This document shows positions 1-64,000 of a stretch of DNA of 64,000 bases, in pieces. Each line of letters begins with the position of its first letter. Within the stretch, counting starts at the first letter, position 1. The translations under genes and the position numbers were made by a program. The DNA is taken from contig BAAHQB010000161.1 of the NCBI GenBank assembly GCA_054601695.1, positions 62,001 through 126,000 on the forward strand. The letters are read 5' to 3'. Origin of the DNA: Amorphochlora amoebiformis (taxonomy: Eukaryota > Cercozoa > Chlorarachniophyceae). The notes beneath the pieces are model-generated. The model was not told the DNA's origin. It saw only the letters and a program-made list of their open reading frames with translations, and did not search any database.

Positions 1-15
1 TATATATATACAAAC

Positions 16-591
16 CAGGAGCGAGTATAAGCCCGTGACAATCCACCGTGACATCTGCAGCAAACTTTCGACGTTCTGCGGCCTCCCTATTATGATTAGG
101 GTTAGGGTTAGGGTTAGGGTTAGGGTTAGGGTTAGGGTTTCGTTTCCATGTTGATGCTAGGGCGGTAAGAGGTGGATTAGATATAGGTTCGAATAAGGGT
201 ACCATAACCCTAACCCTAACCCTAACCCTAACCCTAACCCTAACCCTAATCCTAACCCTAACCCTAAACCCCAGCAACACGATCTGCTGTTATCTCAAAC
301 AGAACTATAGCCCCACTCTGTGGAGGAGTCAATGGTCCTCGGACTAAGACATGCTGAATAATCTGATCCTAACCCTAACCCTAACCCTAACTCTAGCCCT
401 AACACTAATCCTAACCCTAACCCTAACCCTAACCCCTAACCCTAACCTTAACACACGTGCCTAACCTAATCTTAGCTCTAATCTTATCTCTAAATTTACC
501 AAAAACGAGCCGCGGGGTCTATGATTCGTCCGTCTGGAGAAATGTATGTATGTTTGTATTTATGTATATGGGATATGTATATATGTAAGTG

Positions 592-635
<44 letters not shown>

Positions 636-718
636 CTTACGTACATAATATATATTTTATATATTTATTACATAATATATGTATGAATTTTTCAAATGTA
701 TTTGTAAATTTCAATAGC

Positions 719-758
<40 letters not shown>

Positions 759-902
759 TATATATATATATATATATATAATATTTAATATTACACTAAT
801 AATTATAATATAATAACTTCCTTATGAATTCAATAGTGGGACAATAAGCATGAATATGTGTACTGTATATCACATGAATATTATGCACTGTATATTACAT
901 GA

Positions 903-959
<57 letters not shown>

Positions 960-1309
960 AATATATATGTCAAATATCCCTAATTTCATGAATCTTCATA
1001 TACCAGTCAAATCCCACAATATTCTCTCACTTACTCCCCAACACCTCAAATGATGGGTATCACCTTAAAAACGCCAACCAACCTCTAAAACCCCTCCTGA
1101 CCCCGCCCCTCCCCCCCAAATAATCCTTCCAAACCTTGTGTCCACAAATATTCCTCATCTGCGTCCGACAAACGGCCATTTCTCACTATCCTCGCGTTAC
1201 AAAACTGAACTACGTGTCTTTTTTCGATCGATAGTACCCCTCTCTTATTCGAGGGAACCTCTTTCGTCCCGAAGAGTGAGGGAGGATGGGACTTCGTGGA
1301 CCCGGACAT
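16..1309 (-). CDS. nagA: N-acetylglucosamine-6-phosphate deacetylase, N-terminal part (three exons, cut by window edge)
   Basis: Three minus-strand exons join in frame: 1135-1309 (start ATG at 1307-1309), 500-533 and 16-86. Together they give about 93 residues and stop at the left edge just after the LAPG motif. The protein reads VVQFCNARIVRNGRL, then DGRIIDPAARFW, then VDCHGLILAPG. This is the N-terminal beta-sandwich of the amidohydrolase-fold GlcNAc-6-P deacetylases (NagA/AMDHD2), which remove acetate from GlcNAc-6-phosphate in amino-sugar recycling. Donors are GTTTGG, GTAAAT and GTTTGT; acceptors end in CTCCAG and AATAG. Codon phases match at both junctions (phase 1, then phase 2). The catalytic metal ligands lie downstream, outside the window. 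Intron 1 holds (TA)n and intron 2 holds telomere-type repeats. The family match is confident; the exact exon 1 donor is less so. Confidence 0.85.
88..499. repeat. Interstitial telomere-type repeats in nagA intron 2
   Basis: There is a TTAGGG run at about 97-139 and CCCTAA runs at about 204-266 and 367-440, so both orientations occur within 400 bp. Variant units (CCTAAT, CTCTAG, CACTAA) show decay. Because coding exons lie on both sides, this is an intron and not a chromosome end. A conserved element sits inside it at 304-366. Confidence 0.9.
304..366 (+). repeat. Telomere-repeat-associated conserved element, copy A
   Basis: A roughly 63-bp non-repetitive block beside CCCTAA repeats, with core GGAGGAGTCAATGGTCCTCG. 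Copies with only a few differences occur at 43510-43573 (same strand) and 58411-58480 (opposite strand). Its centre can fold as GAGGA / 8-nt loop / TCCTC. Function unknown. Confidence 0.8.
590..960. repeat. (TA)n tracts in nagA intron 1
   Basis: TA dinucleotide runs at about 595-630, 723-780 and 908-955 are separated by AT-rich unique sequence, and the last ends in a short TG run. I see no other gene here. The Tyr-Ile reading frames across it are by-products of the repeat. Confidence 0.9.
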
Positions 1310-1427
1310 GATGGAAATCGGATATTAGAATGTAAGATATGAAGATATCTGTTTCATAATATATATTAATCTTTCATGTGGATTCCGTGGATTCCGACGT
1401 GTGACATCTGGGGGACACGCCTGTCGA
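1310..1427. promoter_or_regulatory. Bidirectional promoter region between nagA and the hydrolase gene
   Basis: Only 118 bp separate the two divergent start codons, so both promoters and both 5' leaders must lie here or overlap the opposite gene. A TATA-like ATAATATATATTAA stretch lies at about 1356-1369. No other element can be named with confidence. Confidence 0.5.
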
Positions 1428-12872
<11,445 letters not shown>

Positions 12873-14339
12873 TTAAGCCATTATGGGACTCTCTGTCTTT
12901 GTGCACGCCTCTTCCTGCTTCTTTCCCCAGAAGGAAGTAGGGTTAAGGTTGTTGACGATTAAGCGGTCCTTGTACTTGACGATGGTGTCTACAAGCTCCT
13001 GGGCCTTGCCCTGGTCGAGAAGAACGGGGTCCCATCCGAAGGAGCGGAAGTTTTGGTTGATGACGTCGAGCTCGTTCTCAGACTTCTCATTACGCGGGTT
13101 GGGGATCATTGTCACCTTACTTCCCTCGGGGGAAAGCTTTTCCATCATCATGGCGAGATCACGTACCCTATGGCTCTCGGCGACCTGGTTGAAGATCTTG
13201 ACACGCTCGCCATGATCAGGTGGGTTCTCGGTGGCGATGCGGATGCAGCGAGCTGTATCAGCGATGTTGATGAACGCACGAGTCTGACCGCCGGTTCCGT
13301 AAGGGGTGATATCAAGTCCTAGAGCTGACTGAACGGCGAAGCGGTTTAGAACGGTTCCATAATCGCTGTCAACATCAAGGCGGTTGACGAGGCGTGGATC
13401 GCGGGCCGTTTCAGGGGTCTCGACACCCCACACGATACCCTGGTGCAAGTCAGTGATTCGGAGCTGGTCGTTCTTGACGTAAAAATTGAAAAGAACGTTG
13501 TCCAGGCATTTGGTGGTGTGGTAGACCGAACCCGGGTGGTACGGGGCGACGATCTCCATTTCCTTGCTACCCATGCAGACGTTGACGTATCCCTCAGGGA
13601 TGGCGCCATCAACGGTTCCGTAGCCGTACACACCCATGGTACCCAAGTGGATAAGGTGGGCATCAGGGACATGCTCGAGCATGGAGATAAGAACGTTGTG
13701 GACGCCGATGAGGTTGTTGCGGACAGTCTCGGCCTTGTTCGCCGGGGTCTTCATCGAGTAAGGCGCAGCGCGGATCTCAGCAAAATGGATAATGTTGTCC
13801 GGTTTATACTTGCCAATGAGATCCATCACATCACTCAAGGGACCAGAGACGTCCATTTCAATAAACTCGATGTCCTTTCCAGATATCTCTTTCCACGCAG
13901 CAACACGCTCTTGCGGTGAAGAAATCGGGGTGAGAGACTGTGTGCCGAGCTCCTCGTCAATCTTGCGGCGGAGTAGGTTGTCAACGATGATGACCTTGTG
14001 TCCATTCTCCGAGAGGTGGAGCGCCGTGGGCCAGCCACAGAAGCCATCTCCTCCAAGCACGAGGGAGACCGGGGCCGCCTTGCCTGAGCCCTCGGTCTCG
14101 GCGTTCACCCGAGCAGAGCGGCGTGGACCTTCGACCGCACGGCGAAGTGCAGCGGAAGCCATCCAATCGTCCATCTCGCGCTGGAGCTTATTGTACGTGC
14201 GGGATGCAGAGTTCGGAACCCGATTGAACCTCCGCAGAGAGGGCCGGGTGGAGATCGCCGGAAGGAAGGCCGCGCGAGACTGGACCGACCTCATGGTAGG
14301 CTGAGCGAGAGACTGATGGTACAGGGAAGTAATCATCAA
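12873..14339 (-). CDS. SQD1: UDP-sulfoquinovose synthase, intronless, 488 aa
   Basis: A single open frame from the ATG at 14337-14339 to TAA at 12873-12875. SQD1 converts UDP-glucose and sulfite to UDP-sulfoquinovose, the head-group donor for the plastid sulfolipid SQDG. It is a Rossmann-fold SDR/epimerase-like enzyme. Visible features: GGDGFCGWPTALHL (NAD-binding GxxGxxG), VDNLLRRKID, LTPISS, APYSM, the catalytic LGTMGVYG threonine, YHTTK (YxxxK), DLHQGIVWGV, LNRFAVQSALG and GGQTRAFINI. About 90 residues precede the Rossmann fold. They are rich in Ser, Arg and Ala with no clear hydrophobic signal, and are probably a plastid transit region. Two nearby Met residues (1, 2) and Met16 are alternative starts. 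It is the only long gene here without introns or microsatellite. Confidence 0.97.
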   Translation of the reverse strand: MMITSLYHQSLAQPTMRSVQSRAAFLPAISTRPSLRRFNRVPNSASRTYNKLQREMDDWMASAALRRAVEGPRRSARVNAETEGSGKAAPVSLVLGGDGFCGWPTALHLSENGHKVIIVDNLLRRKIDEELGTQSLTPISSPQERVAAWKEISGKDIEFIEMDVSGPLSDVMDLIGKYKPDNIIHFAEIRAAPYSMKTPANKAETVRNNLIGVHNVLISMLEHVPDAHLIHLGTMGVYGYGTVDGAIPEGYVNVCMGSKEMEIVAPYHPGSVYHTTKCLDNVLFNFYVKNDQLRITDLHQGIVWGVETPETARDPRLVNRLDVDSDYGTVLNRFAVQSALGLDITPYGTGGQTRAFINIADTARCIRIATENPPDHGERVKIFNQVAESHRVRDLAMMMEKLSPEGSKVTMIPNPRNEKSENELDVINQNFRSFGWDPVLLDQGKAQELVDTIVKYKDRLIVNNLNPTSFWGKKQEEACTKTESPIMA

Positions 14340-14882
14340 TTAGTGTCATGTACTTGAGCAAAAGACCAACACCCGAAACCCGAACCTCACGGAAACATAT
14401 ACGGGGACTCGATTTCTCGTCTAATTTTTAACCCCAAACCCCGCGGAAAAAACAAAACACAACACCTCATGTCTACGAGTACTCAATCCCACAAGCAAGA
14501 CGAGCGCGAGAGCGACGTTGAGCGCGAGAGAGGCCTTGGACCACGAAGACACCATTGTACCCCACTCCGGTCGTGCGTGGATTTTGCTGGCTCACCTGTC
14601 ACGCGGTACATCACGCACAAAATCGATTAGCCGAATAATTCGGCTTTGCTGACCCGGAGTGTCACAATGGGTGACATTTGAAGTGCGCGTGACTATTTAT
14701 ACTCGTCACGCAAATGAATCGATAAGTTTAAAATATCGGTCCTCTTTGCTTTTAGCCTTCAGAGGGCTGAATCACGCATAAGGAAGCGTTACTTCACATG
14801 CAATCACGCTCAAAATAGTACATAATGGCTTGTCACACAAAGCGCGAGATCGACGTTGCCGTGGTGACCACCTGACGATACA
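14340..14882. promoter_or_regulatory. Divergent intergenic region between SQD1 and the LisH-ALDH gene
   Basis: 543 bp of ordinary mixed-composition sequence without microsatellite. TATTTATACTCG at about 14694-14705 is TATA-like. CACGCAAAATCG-type segments recur with small changes (CACGCACAAAATCGATTAG, CACGCAAATGAATCGATAAG, CACGCTCAAAATAG) and could be binding sites or old duplications. No uORF is clearly supported. Confidence 0.45.
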
Positions 14883-34772
<19,890 letters not shown>

Positions 34773-35253
34773 ATTAATCCAATTGCATGTTACCTGGTAC
34801 TCTCCGAGCGAATCATCACGATTAGTACTGTAAGAAAAGTGACACTTTCTAGACTTTCCAGTGTGTATTTAAGTTACATGACTATATCTAGTATATATAT
34901 GTAACAACTAAAACAAGAGCTAGCGCGTGGAAAAATGGTCATACCTAGCATACGCTGTGTCTAGAATTGATTATATTCTGTGATCTTTCTAGTCGTTCTC
35001 AATTACACTATGATTAGCCTATTTTTTCATTTAGCTTATTAGCTAGAATGATCATCCATGATATAACGTACTTGTAGCATTTATAATTCTAAACTGATAT
35101 ATCTAGAAATACGTACAGTATTAGTTAAGCAAAGTTAGACTTGAAAGTAACGTGACACAGACAGCCTACAGCTAAATCGCCGCGCTGTACGCACTGTAAC
35201 CTGTTGTACTTAGCGGTGTTCGCGCTCACCTTCAGACACACATATGTACAAAC
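34773..35253. other. Intergenic region between convergent LisH-ALDH and YKT6 genes
   Basis: About 480 bp of ordinary sequence without microsatellite. It has several CTAG-containing AT-rich segments. No coding sequence is seen, and both transcripts should terminate here. Confidence 0.6.
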
Positions 35254-36052
35254 TCAATAGGCTTTACAGCACTGGTTTTGCTTCTTGGCCGTCTTGAAGA
35301 ATGCCACTGACGTTGCGGACAGGTCGTTAGACTTATCCATCAACGCATCTAAAGTCTCTCCTCTCTTGAGGATGTCGTCGATGTTCTTGTGCATGATCGT
35401 CTTGATCTCGTCCACCGTTTGTTGGATCTTGAGAACCTTATCGGCCTCCTTGGGGTTCTGGAACTTCTCGATCGCCACGTCCATAAATTTAGGGGCCCCC
35501 GGCTGGTCAGACGTGATTTCGACCCACTTGGGGACCTCCTTGCTGAATTTGTTTAGTATGTCTGTGATAAGGGAAAAGGCAACCCGCACTGGATACTCCT
35601 CGTCCGTCACAACAATACCAGACAGACCATTCGAACGCACGTGCACCTGCCAACCCGGTAGTTTCCACCCGTCAGATCATATACACACTTGACTCTCGAT
35701 GTCTCCTCTATCACACACTTACATGGCAGACGTATTCGATATCCTTCAGCCCGACAGTCTGCCGGAACCCTGGTTTTGTGCGCTGTGCTACCGTTCTCAG
35801 AGCAAACGTTAGGTGCTCTCGGATTGTGCTTCTAGTGAAATAGCTGACGGGGGCGTAGTGTATTACAAAATCATAGTCAGAGGGTAGAAGATGGCATTCG
35901 CACGGAAACTTCCAGACAACGTAATCACGTCATCTTTTCTCCCCGACCCAAAATGCTACCCACCTGAAACAGTATAGGTCTTCTACACGTGCGAGGTTGA
36001 TAGGATCCTTTCCCTCCACGCTTCGCATCACAGCGATGGCTAGGATTTTCAT
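35254..36052 (-). CDS. YKT6: YKT6-type longin R-SNARE, three exons, 200 aa
   Basis: Exons 35964-36052, 35723-35843 and 35254-35646 join in frame (89+121+393 nt). Introns are short (119 and 76 nt), GT-AG and free of repeats. YKT6 is a lipid-anchored R-SNARE in ER-Golgi, endosomal and autophagosomal fusion. The N-terminal longin domain begins MKILAIAVMRSVEGKDP and includes REHLTFALRTVAQRT and YVCHVHVRSNG. The SNARE motif near the C-terminus reads KIQQTVDEIKTIMHKNIDDI with the zero-layer Arg in ILKRGE. The end is QCCKAY: adjacent cysteines for palmitoylation and prenylation as in the family (usually CCAIM-like), with an unusual final Tyr. The length is typical (about 198-200). Confidence 0.95.
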
Positions 36053-36197
36053 ATTCGCCGCTTTGTGTTGAAAGGGAGAGAGAGAGGAGCGACGCCGACC
36101 GCCCACCGGGCAACTTTTTATTAATTCTTCGGTTCAAGCCTTTCGAAGCTGGATTCCGTTTTCATATTAATTCGGCTTCGATACCGGGATTCAGAGA
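36053..36197. promoter_or_regulatory. Bidirectional promoter region between YKT6 and the 303-aa gene
   Basis: 145 bp between divergent start codons. It contains TTTTTATTAATTC and CATATTAATTCGG, two copies of an ATTAATTCGG-like word around 36118-36128 and 36166-36176, and a GA-rich patch. No TATA box is obvious. Confidence 0.45.
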
Positions 36198-48644
<12,447 letters not shown>

Positions 48645-48650
<6 letters not shown>

Positions 48651-48835
48651 TGGGACAAGGGAGGGACACTGGTGGACTAGTGGGACAGGGGAGGGACAGT
48701 GGTAAACTGGTGGGACAGGGGAGGGACATGGTGGGACAGGGGAGGGACATGGTGGGACAGGGGAGGGACATGGTGGGACAGGGGAGGGACATGGTGGGAC
48801 AGGGGAGGGATATGGTGGGACAGTGGAGGGACAGA
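48645..48835 (+). repeat. 21-bp G-rich minisatellite at the 3' end of the 303-aa gene
   Basis: Units GGTGGGACAGGGGAGGGACA with 1-nt variants. The first three units are longer (31 bp, adding CTGGTGGACTA-like bases), then about five 21-bp units. It starts at the TGA stop, so it would lie in the 3' UTR. On the minus strand it reads as a spurious SLPCPT repeat. Confidence 0.9.
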
Positions 48836-49609
48836 GAAAATACAGTGCATTAACGATTATACGTAAGTGTGTAATCGGAACTTCGCTGAAAGATACTAGC
48901 TATGGACAAGAAAATTTGCTAATGTTAGGGTTAGGGTTAGGGTTAGGGTTAGGGTTAGGGTTGGGGTTTTCTGGGTTAAGATTAGAGATGATTGTGGTAA
49001 GTTTTCTGGGTTAAGATTAGAGATGATTGTGGTAAGTTAAGGTTAGGGTTAGGGTTAGGGTTAGGGTTAGGGTTAGGGTTAGGGTTAGGGTTAGGGTTAG
49101 GGTTGTGGTTAGGCTTAGAGTTACGAGTCGATTGGGATAAGTTAGAGTTAGGGTTAGGATGAGGGTTAGTGTTGGGGTTAGGGTTGCAGTTAGGGTTAGG
49201 GTTAGAGTCAATTTGGGTAGGTTAGAGTTGGGTTAGGGTTAGGGTTAAAGTTAAGGTTAGGGTTAGGGTTAGGGTCACGGTTAGGGTTAGGGTTAGGGTT
49301 AGGATTAGAGTTAAGGTTAGTGGTAGGGTTAGGGTTAGGGTTAGGGTTAAGGTTAGGGGTAGGGCGATGGTTAGGGTTAGGGTTAGGTTTATGTTTAGGG
49401 TTAGGATTAGAGTAAGTGTATATAATCCGTAGCCCTAGAATAACCCTAACCCTAACCCCAACCATAACCCCAACCCTAACCCAACCCTAATCCTAACCCT
49501 AACCCTAACCCTAACCCTAACCCTAACCCTAACCCTAACCCTAACCCTAACCCTAATCCAAGCTCGAGTGGAGTATCCTGCACGGCCGCTATTTGATTTT
49601 AAGCATAAG
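48836..49609. repeat. Intergenic telomere-type arrays with orientation switch
   Basis: TTAGGG runs dominate 48924-48963, 49040-49105 and 49146-49410 with many variants. At about 49435 the orientation flips to CCCTAA, which continues to 49556. A 35-bp phrase (TTTTCTGGGTTAAGATTAGA...) is duplicated at 48967 and 49002. The last 50 bp before 49610 are unique and should hold the next gene's leader. Confidence 0.88.
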
Positions 49610-49816
49610 ATGGCTCTACATAGGTATTTAAATATAGATATATCTATATGTATATGTATATATATGTAAAGATAAATATCTACATTAAGGGTAATATTTG
49701 ATCTTAAGCATGAAGTTGGTCTTTATATAGGTTATATATATATATATATATATACGCATATCGTACATATATGTATAAAATACATGTGGAATATATACAC
49801 ATATACACACACACAC

Positions 49817-49863
<47 letters not shown>

Positions 49864-50154
49864 ATGTATGCATATAAATTAATATATATATTAAATCTAT
49901 TATATATAGGATATATATATATATATATAGATAAATATATATAGAATGAAGAAAGAAGAGGCCGCAGCGTCTACCGCGGACAAACAGCGGTATATATATT
50001 ATGTATATATATATATATAATATATATATATATATATGTATAAATATATATGTATATCTATATGTATATATATATTATATGTATGAACTATATTTACATA
50101 TAGTATATATATATATATAATGTATGGTATAAATGTGTACTATATGCATATATA

Positions 50155-50186
<32 letters not shown>

Positions 50187-50616
50187 GTATATATATATGC
50201 ATATATATGCTATATTTATGTATGATATCCATTTAGATATACTTATATGTATATATATATGTATATATATGTGTATATGTGTATATATATATATATGTAT
50301 ATAATATATATACAGGCTAAAAGGACATCACCCTTTCTGACTATGCATATATACGCAAGTGTATACTATATATATATATATATTATATATTATATATATA
50401 TACATATATGTATATATATGTATATATAGTTTGTATATATGTTATAATACGTATGAATAATATAATACGCAATATGTATTATACACATAAATATGTGCAT
50501 ATATGTAAATATAATATATGTATATATATATATATATATACTAGACTAAGAGAGTTCCGAGATTTAGAAGCTAGGAGAAGATTAGCACTCCGAAGACAGA
50601 AACATAAGGTGATATA

Positions 50617-50654
<38 letters not shown>

Positions 50655-50780
50655 TATATATAGCTTGTAATATGTTTATAGATATTGAAATTAGTTTTTG
50701 TATAATATATGTAAGTATATATATATATATATATATATATATTTTCGTATTGTTACACACATATATGAGCACGGTATATA

Positions 50781-50821
<41 letters not shown>

Positions 50822-51238
50822 TATATATATATATATAATAGTATATGTATACATATTATGTAAATAACACATATTTAGGCACGGGATCGGGCTTCGCTCA
50901 AGCAACGTATCACAGGGCTTAAAGCTCTGGAAAGGGTATGTATATATGTATGTATATATGTGTATGTACATATACATATATGTATGTATGTATATGTAAA
51001 ATCAGTATGTGTATACATGAATGTGTATTAAATTTAATCTTTGGAAAGAGGGTACTGTAATGTGTATTTCTACGTAAATATAGATGTGTATATGTACAGA
51101 TATATCCATGTGTATGTATTTACATATATATATGTATATATATGTATATGTATGTATGTAAAATATATATTGATGTACGTTTACACCAGATATCTATACA
51201 AGATATATGTATTAATATACACATATATAAATATATAT

Positions 51239-51290
<52 letters not shown>

Positions 51291-51386
51291 ATTATGTAAC
51301 TAGTCTCCATGTTGTATTATACTACGCGCAAAAAGTATATGTGTACACACACATATATATATATATATATATATTCTTTACATATA

Positions 51387-51423
<37 letters not shown>

Positions 51424-51585
51424 GTATATATATACGATACGACATATACGATATATACGATATATACGTATACATTTCCTACACATATATGTTTCTATAT
51501 ATATGTGTTGTATTTATATGTGTGTATATATATATATGTGTATATATATGTATATATATATATTAATACGTTATAACATAAATAT

Positions 51586-51621
<36 letters not shown>

Positions 51622-51668
51622 CAAATAATATAATAATATAAGCATTTACCATGTCATACAAAAGAGTC

Positions 51669-51720
<52 letters not shown>

Positions 51721-51808
51721 ACAGGTAAAGAAACTCAGTAAGAAGGATAAGAAGCGTGAGAAGCTACAAGAGATACCGGACCACGAGCCTTTCTTCAAGT
51801 TAACTTGA
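49610..51808 (+). CDS. Small highly basic protein, five exons, 87 aa
   Basis: Exons: 49610-49623, 49945-49989, 50545-50608, 50879-50935, 51725-51808, all with matched phases (264 nt). The protein starts [20 protein letters not shown], continues with Arg/Leu/Lys-rich helical sequence ([35 protein letters not shown]) and ends DHEPFFKLT. It is predicted to be one long basic helix or coiled coil. I do not recognise the family; an RNA-binding or organelle ribosome-associated protein is possible. The first exon is only 14 nt (MALH + AG). If it is not used, Met6 in exon 2 is an alternative start. A partial copy of the exon 1 region lies in intron 1. Confidence 0.6.
49682..49735 (+). repeat. Decayed copy of exon 1 region and donor of the 87-aa gene
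   Basis: ATATTTGATCTTAAGCATGA + AGTTGGTCTTTATATAG|GTTATA aligns with TATTTGATTTTAAGCATAAG + ATGGCTCTACATAG|GTATTT at 49590-49629. The copy has lost the ATG. Confidence 0.8.
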
Positions 51809-52587
51809 TTAATTAATATTCCAGATATTATACTACTAGAAGTCTAACTAGCCTAAGACGTATATAGACTCAGGCTAACATCATGGCTACAAGGCTTATA
51901 CTCGGAATCCAGTCTCGGATATTAATAAGTAGTATTAGAATATTACTAGTATTATATTGTTCACAATCATTGAGCATCAGTCGGTCATGACGGTGCCAAG
52001 CATCCATCGGAAGTTAGTTTTTTTAAGTCATATTAAGTAGTATTCATGCGGTGTGAAAGTCATACGTAGCTCTATATGAACTCGGCGAGTATCACTCGAT
52101 CATACTAGGCTAGTATAATATGAAGTTAGAAATCTTCAAAAGACACGATACTAGTGGTAGTTAATTGAACATGAATATATATATATATATATCTAGATAT
52201 ATATATATATATATGAATGAATATATATTTATATCCATGAATCATTATGATAGCATACGGGTTCTATCAAACTAGCAAAGTCCACAGGAGCTTCACACTC
52301 TAGATCTACTCTGGCAGATACAGATTACAATTGCGGATGCTAAAAATTTAACTTGAAGGATTCAAAATTTGACATCAACACGCTGGCAATCAGACGCTAG
52401 CCTTCTAGTAGGAGGTAGACATACTGAGCGCGGACGCCGTACGGTTCACCTAGTTTACATAAGAATGTATAACCGGATACTCAGCGGGACTTGTATCTAT
52501 TTAGTGAGTAATAGCAGTGTTCATGACAGTCTCATAGCATGTACATTCGTATGTTTATACATGTACAGAAGTAATTCTTGTATATAT

Positions 52588-52618
<31 letters not shown>

Positions 52619-52810
52619 TTATATAATATATAAATATCCTATATACGTACTTAGACATACCTACTCACGTACATGTACATGTAAATATACATACCTATGT
52701 ACATATATACATATATATTATATGTATATATATATATATCTTTGTTTATATATATTTTAAATATCTCTGAATCTATTTAGACATATGTACATATTCCTGA
52801 TCTATTGTAC
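51809..52810. other. Intergenic region between convergent 87-aa gene and coiled-coil gene
   Basis: About 51809-52560 is ordinary sequence with many CTAG and TATTA words, and the remainder is TA-rich. The C-terminal exon of the minus-strand coiled-coil gene should lie here. One candidate is an acceptor CTAG at about 52450 (minus), giving a stop codon immediately. Another begins at about 52480 after CTGAG. I cannot choose between them. Confidence 0.45.
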
Positions 52811-63995
<11,185 letters not shown>

Positions 63996-64000
63996 ACGCG

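Noticed and set aside
88-450. Chromosome end (true telomere) at the left edge
   Set aside because: The arrays are short, occur in both orientations, and lie between coding exons of nagA. Similar arrays occur all through the window.
13443-14304. Open frames antisense or out of frame to SQD1 (13443-13919, 13792-14304, 13346-13672)
   Set aside because: They are shadows of the GC-rich SQD1 coding sequence, with no family resemblance.
50313-50360. Extra exon of the 87-aa gene after CAG at 50312 (GCTAAAAGGACATCACCC)
   Set aside because: Neither frame gives a phase-compatible join to the next exon, and one meets a stop at once. It weakly resembles the 50545 exon start and may be a decayed ladder copy.

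Overview
This is a eukaryotic nuclear window whose real genes are cut into many small exons and buried in microsatellite. Most of the sequence is (TA)n, with long GA/CT blocks and interstitial telomere-type repeats (TTAGGG/CCCTAA). Joining blocks of non-repetitive sequence at GT-AG boundaries with matching codon phase gives eight gene models. A plastid-type sulfolipid gene (SQD1) with an N-terminal extension, a spliceosomal intron in almost every gene and a TTAGGG-type telomere unit suggest a plastid-bearing protist (stramenopile, haptophyte, cryptophyte or similar). The species cannot be fixed from the sequence.

Layout, left to right: (1) 16-1309, minus, the first three exons of an N-acetylglucosamine-6-phosphate deacetylase, running off the left edge. 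(2) 1428-12051, plus, 14 exons, a membrane-anchored or secreted alpha/beta hydrolase like the COG4099 predicted peptidases. (3) 12873-14339, minus, intronless SQD1. (4) 14883-34772, plus, about 27 exons over 20 kb, an aldehyde dehydrogenase with a LisH domain fused in front. (5) 35254-36052, minus, three-exon YKT6 SNARE. (6) 36198-48650, plus, about 13 exons, an unrecognised 303-residue protein. (7) 49610-51808, plus, five exons, a small basic protein of 87 residues. (8) about 52811-63629, minus, at least 27 exons, a coiled-coil protein with a C-terminal SH3-like domain, running off the right edge. Genes alternate as head-to-head pairs (1/2, 3/4, 5/6) with 118-543 bp between starts, and as tail-to-tail pairs.

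The most unusual thing is how the introns are built. (TA)n supplies both splice signals (GTATAT donor, TATAG acceptor), and telomere-type repeats supply others (GTAACC, GTTAGG). In at least a dozen introns the sequence next to a real exon, meaning the splice site plus the first or last 6-50 nt of the exon, is repeated 1 to 12 times as truncated copies separated by TA or TTAGGG tracts. Copies near the real exon are the best preserved and distant ones are decayed. These 'exon-edge ladders' look like an ongoing process that lengthens introns and fills them with decoy splice sites. A second recurrent item is a roughly 65-bp conserved element found three times, always beside telomere-type repeats and in the same orientation to them.

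All gene models come from reading the sequence and from remembered protein families. No alignment or transcript data were available.
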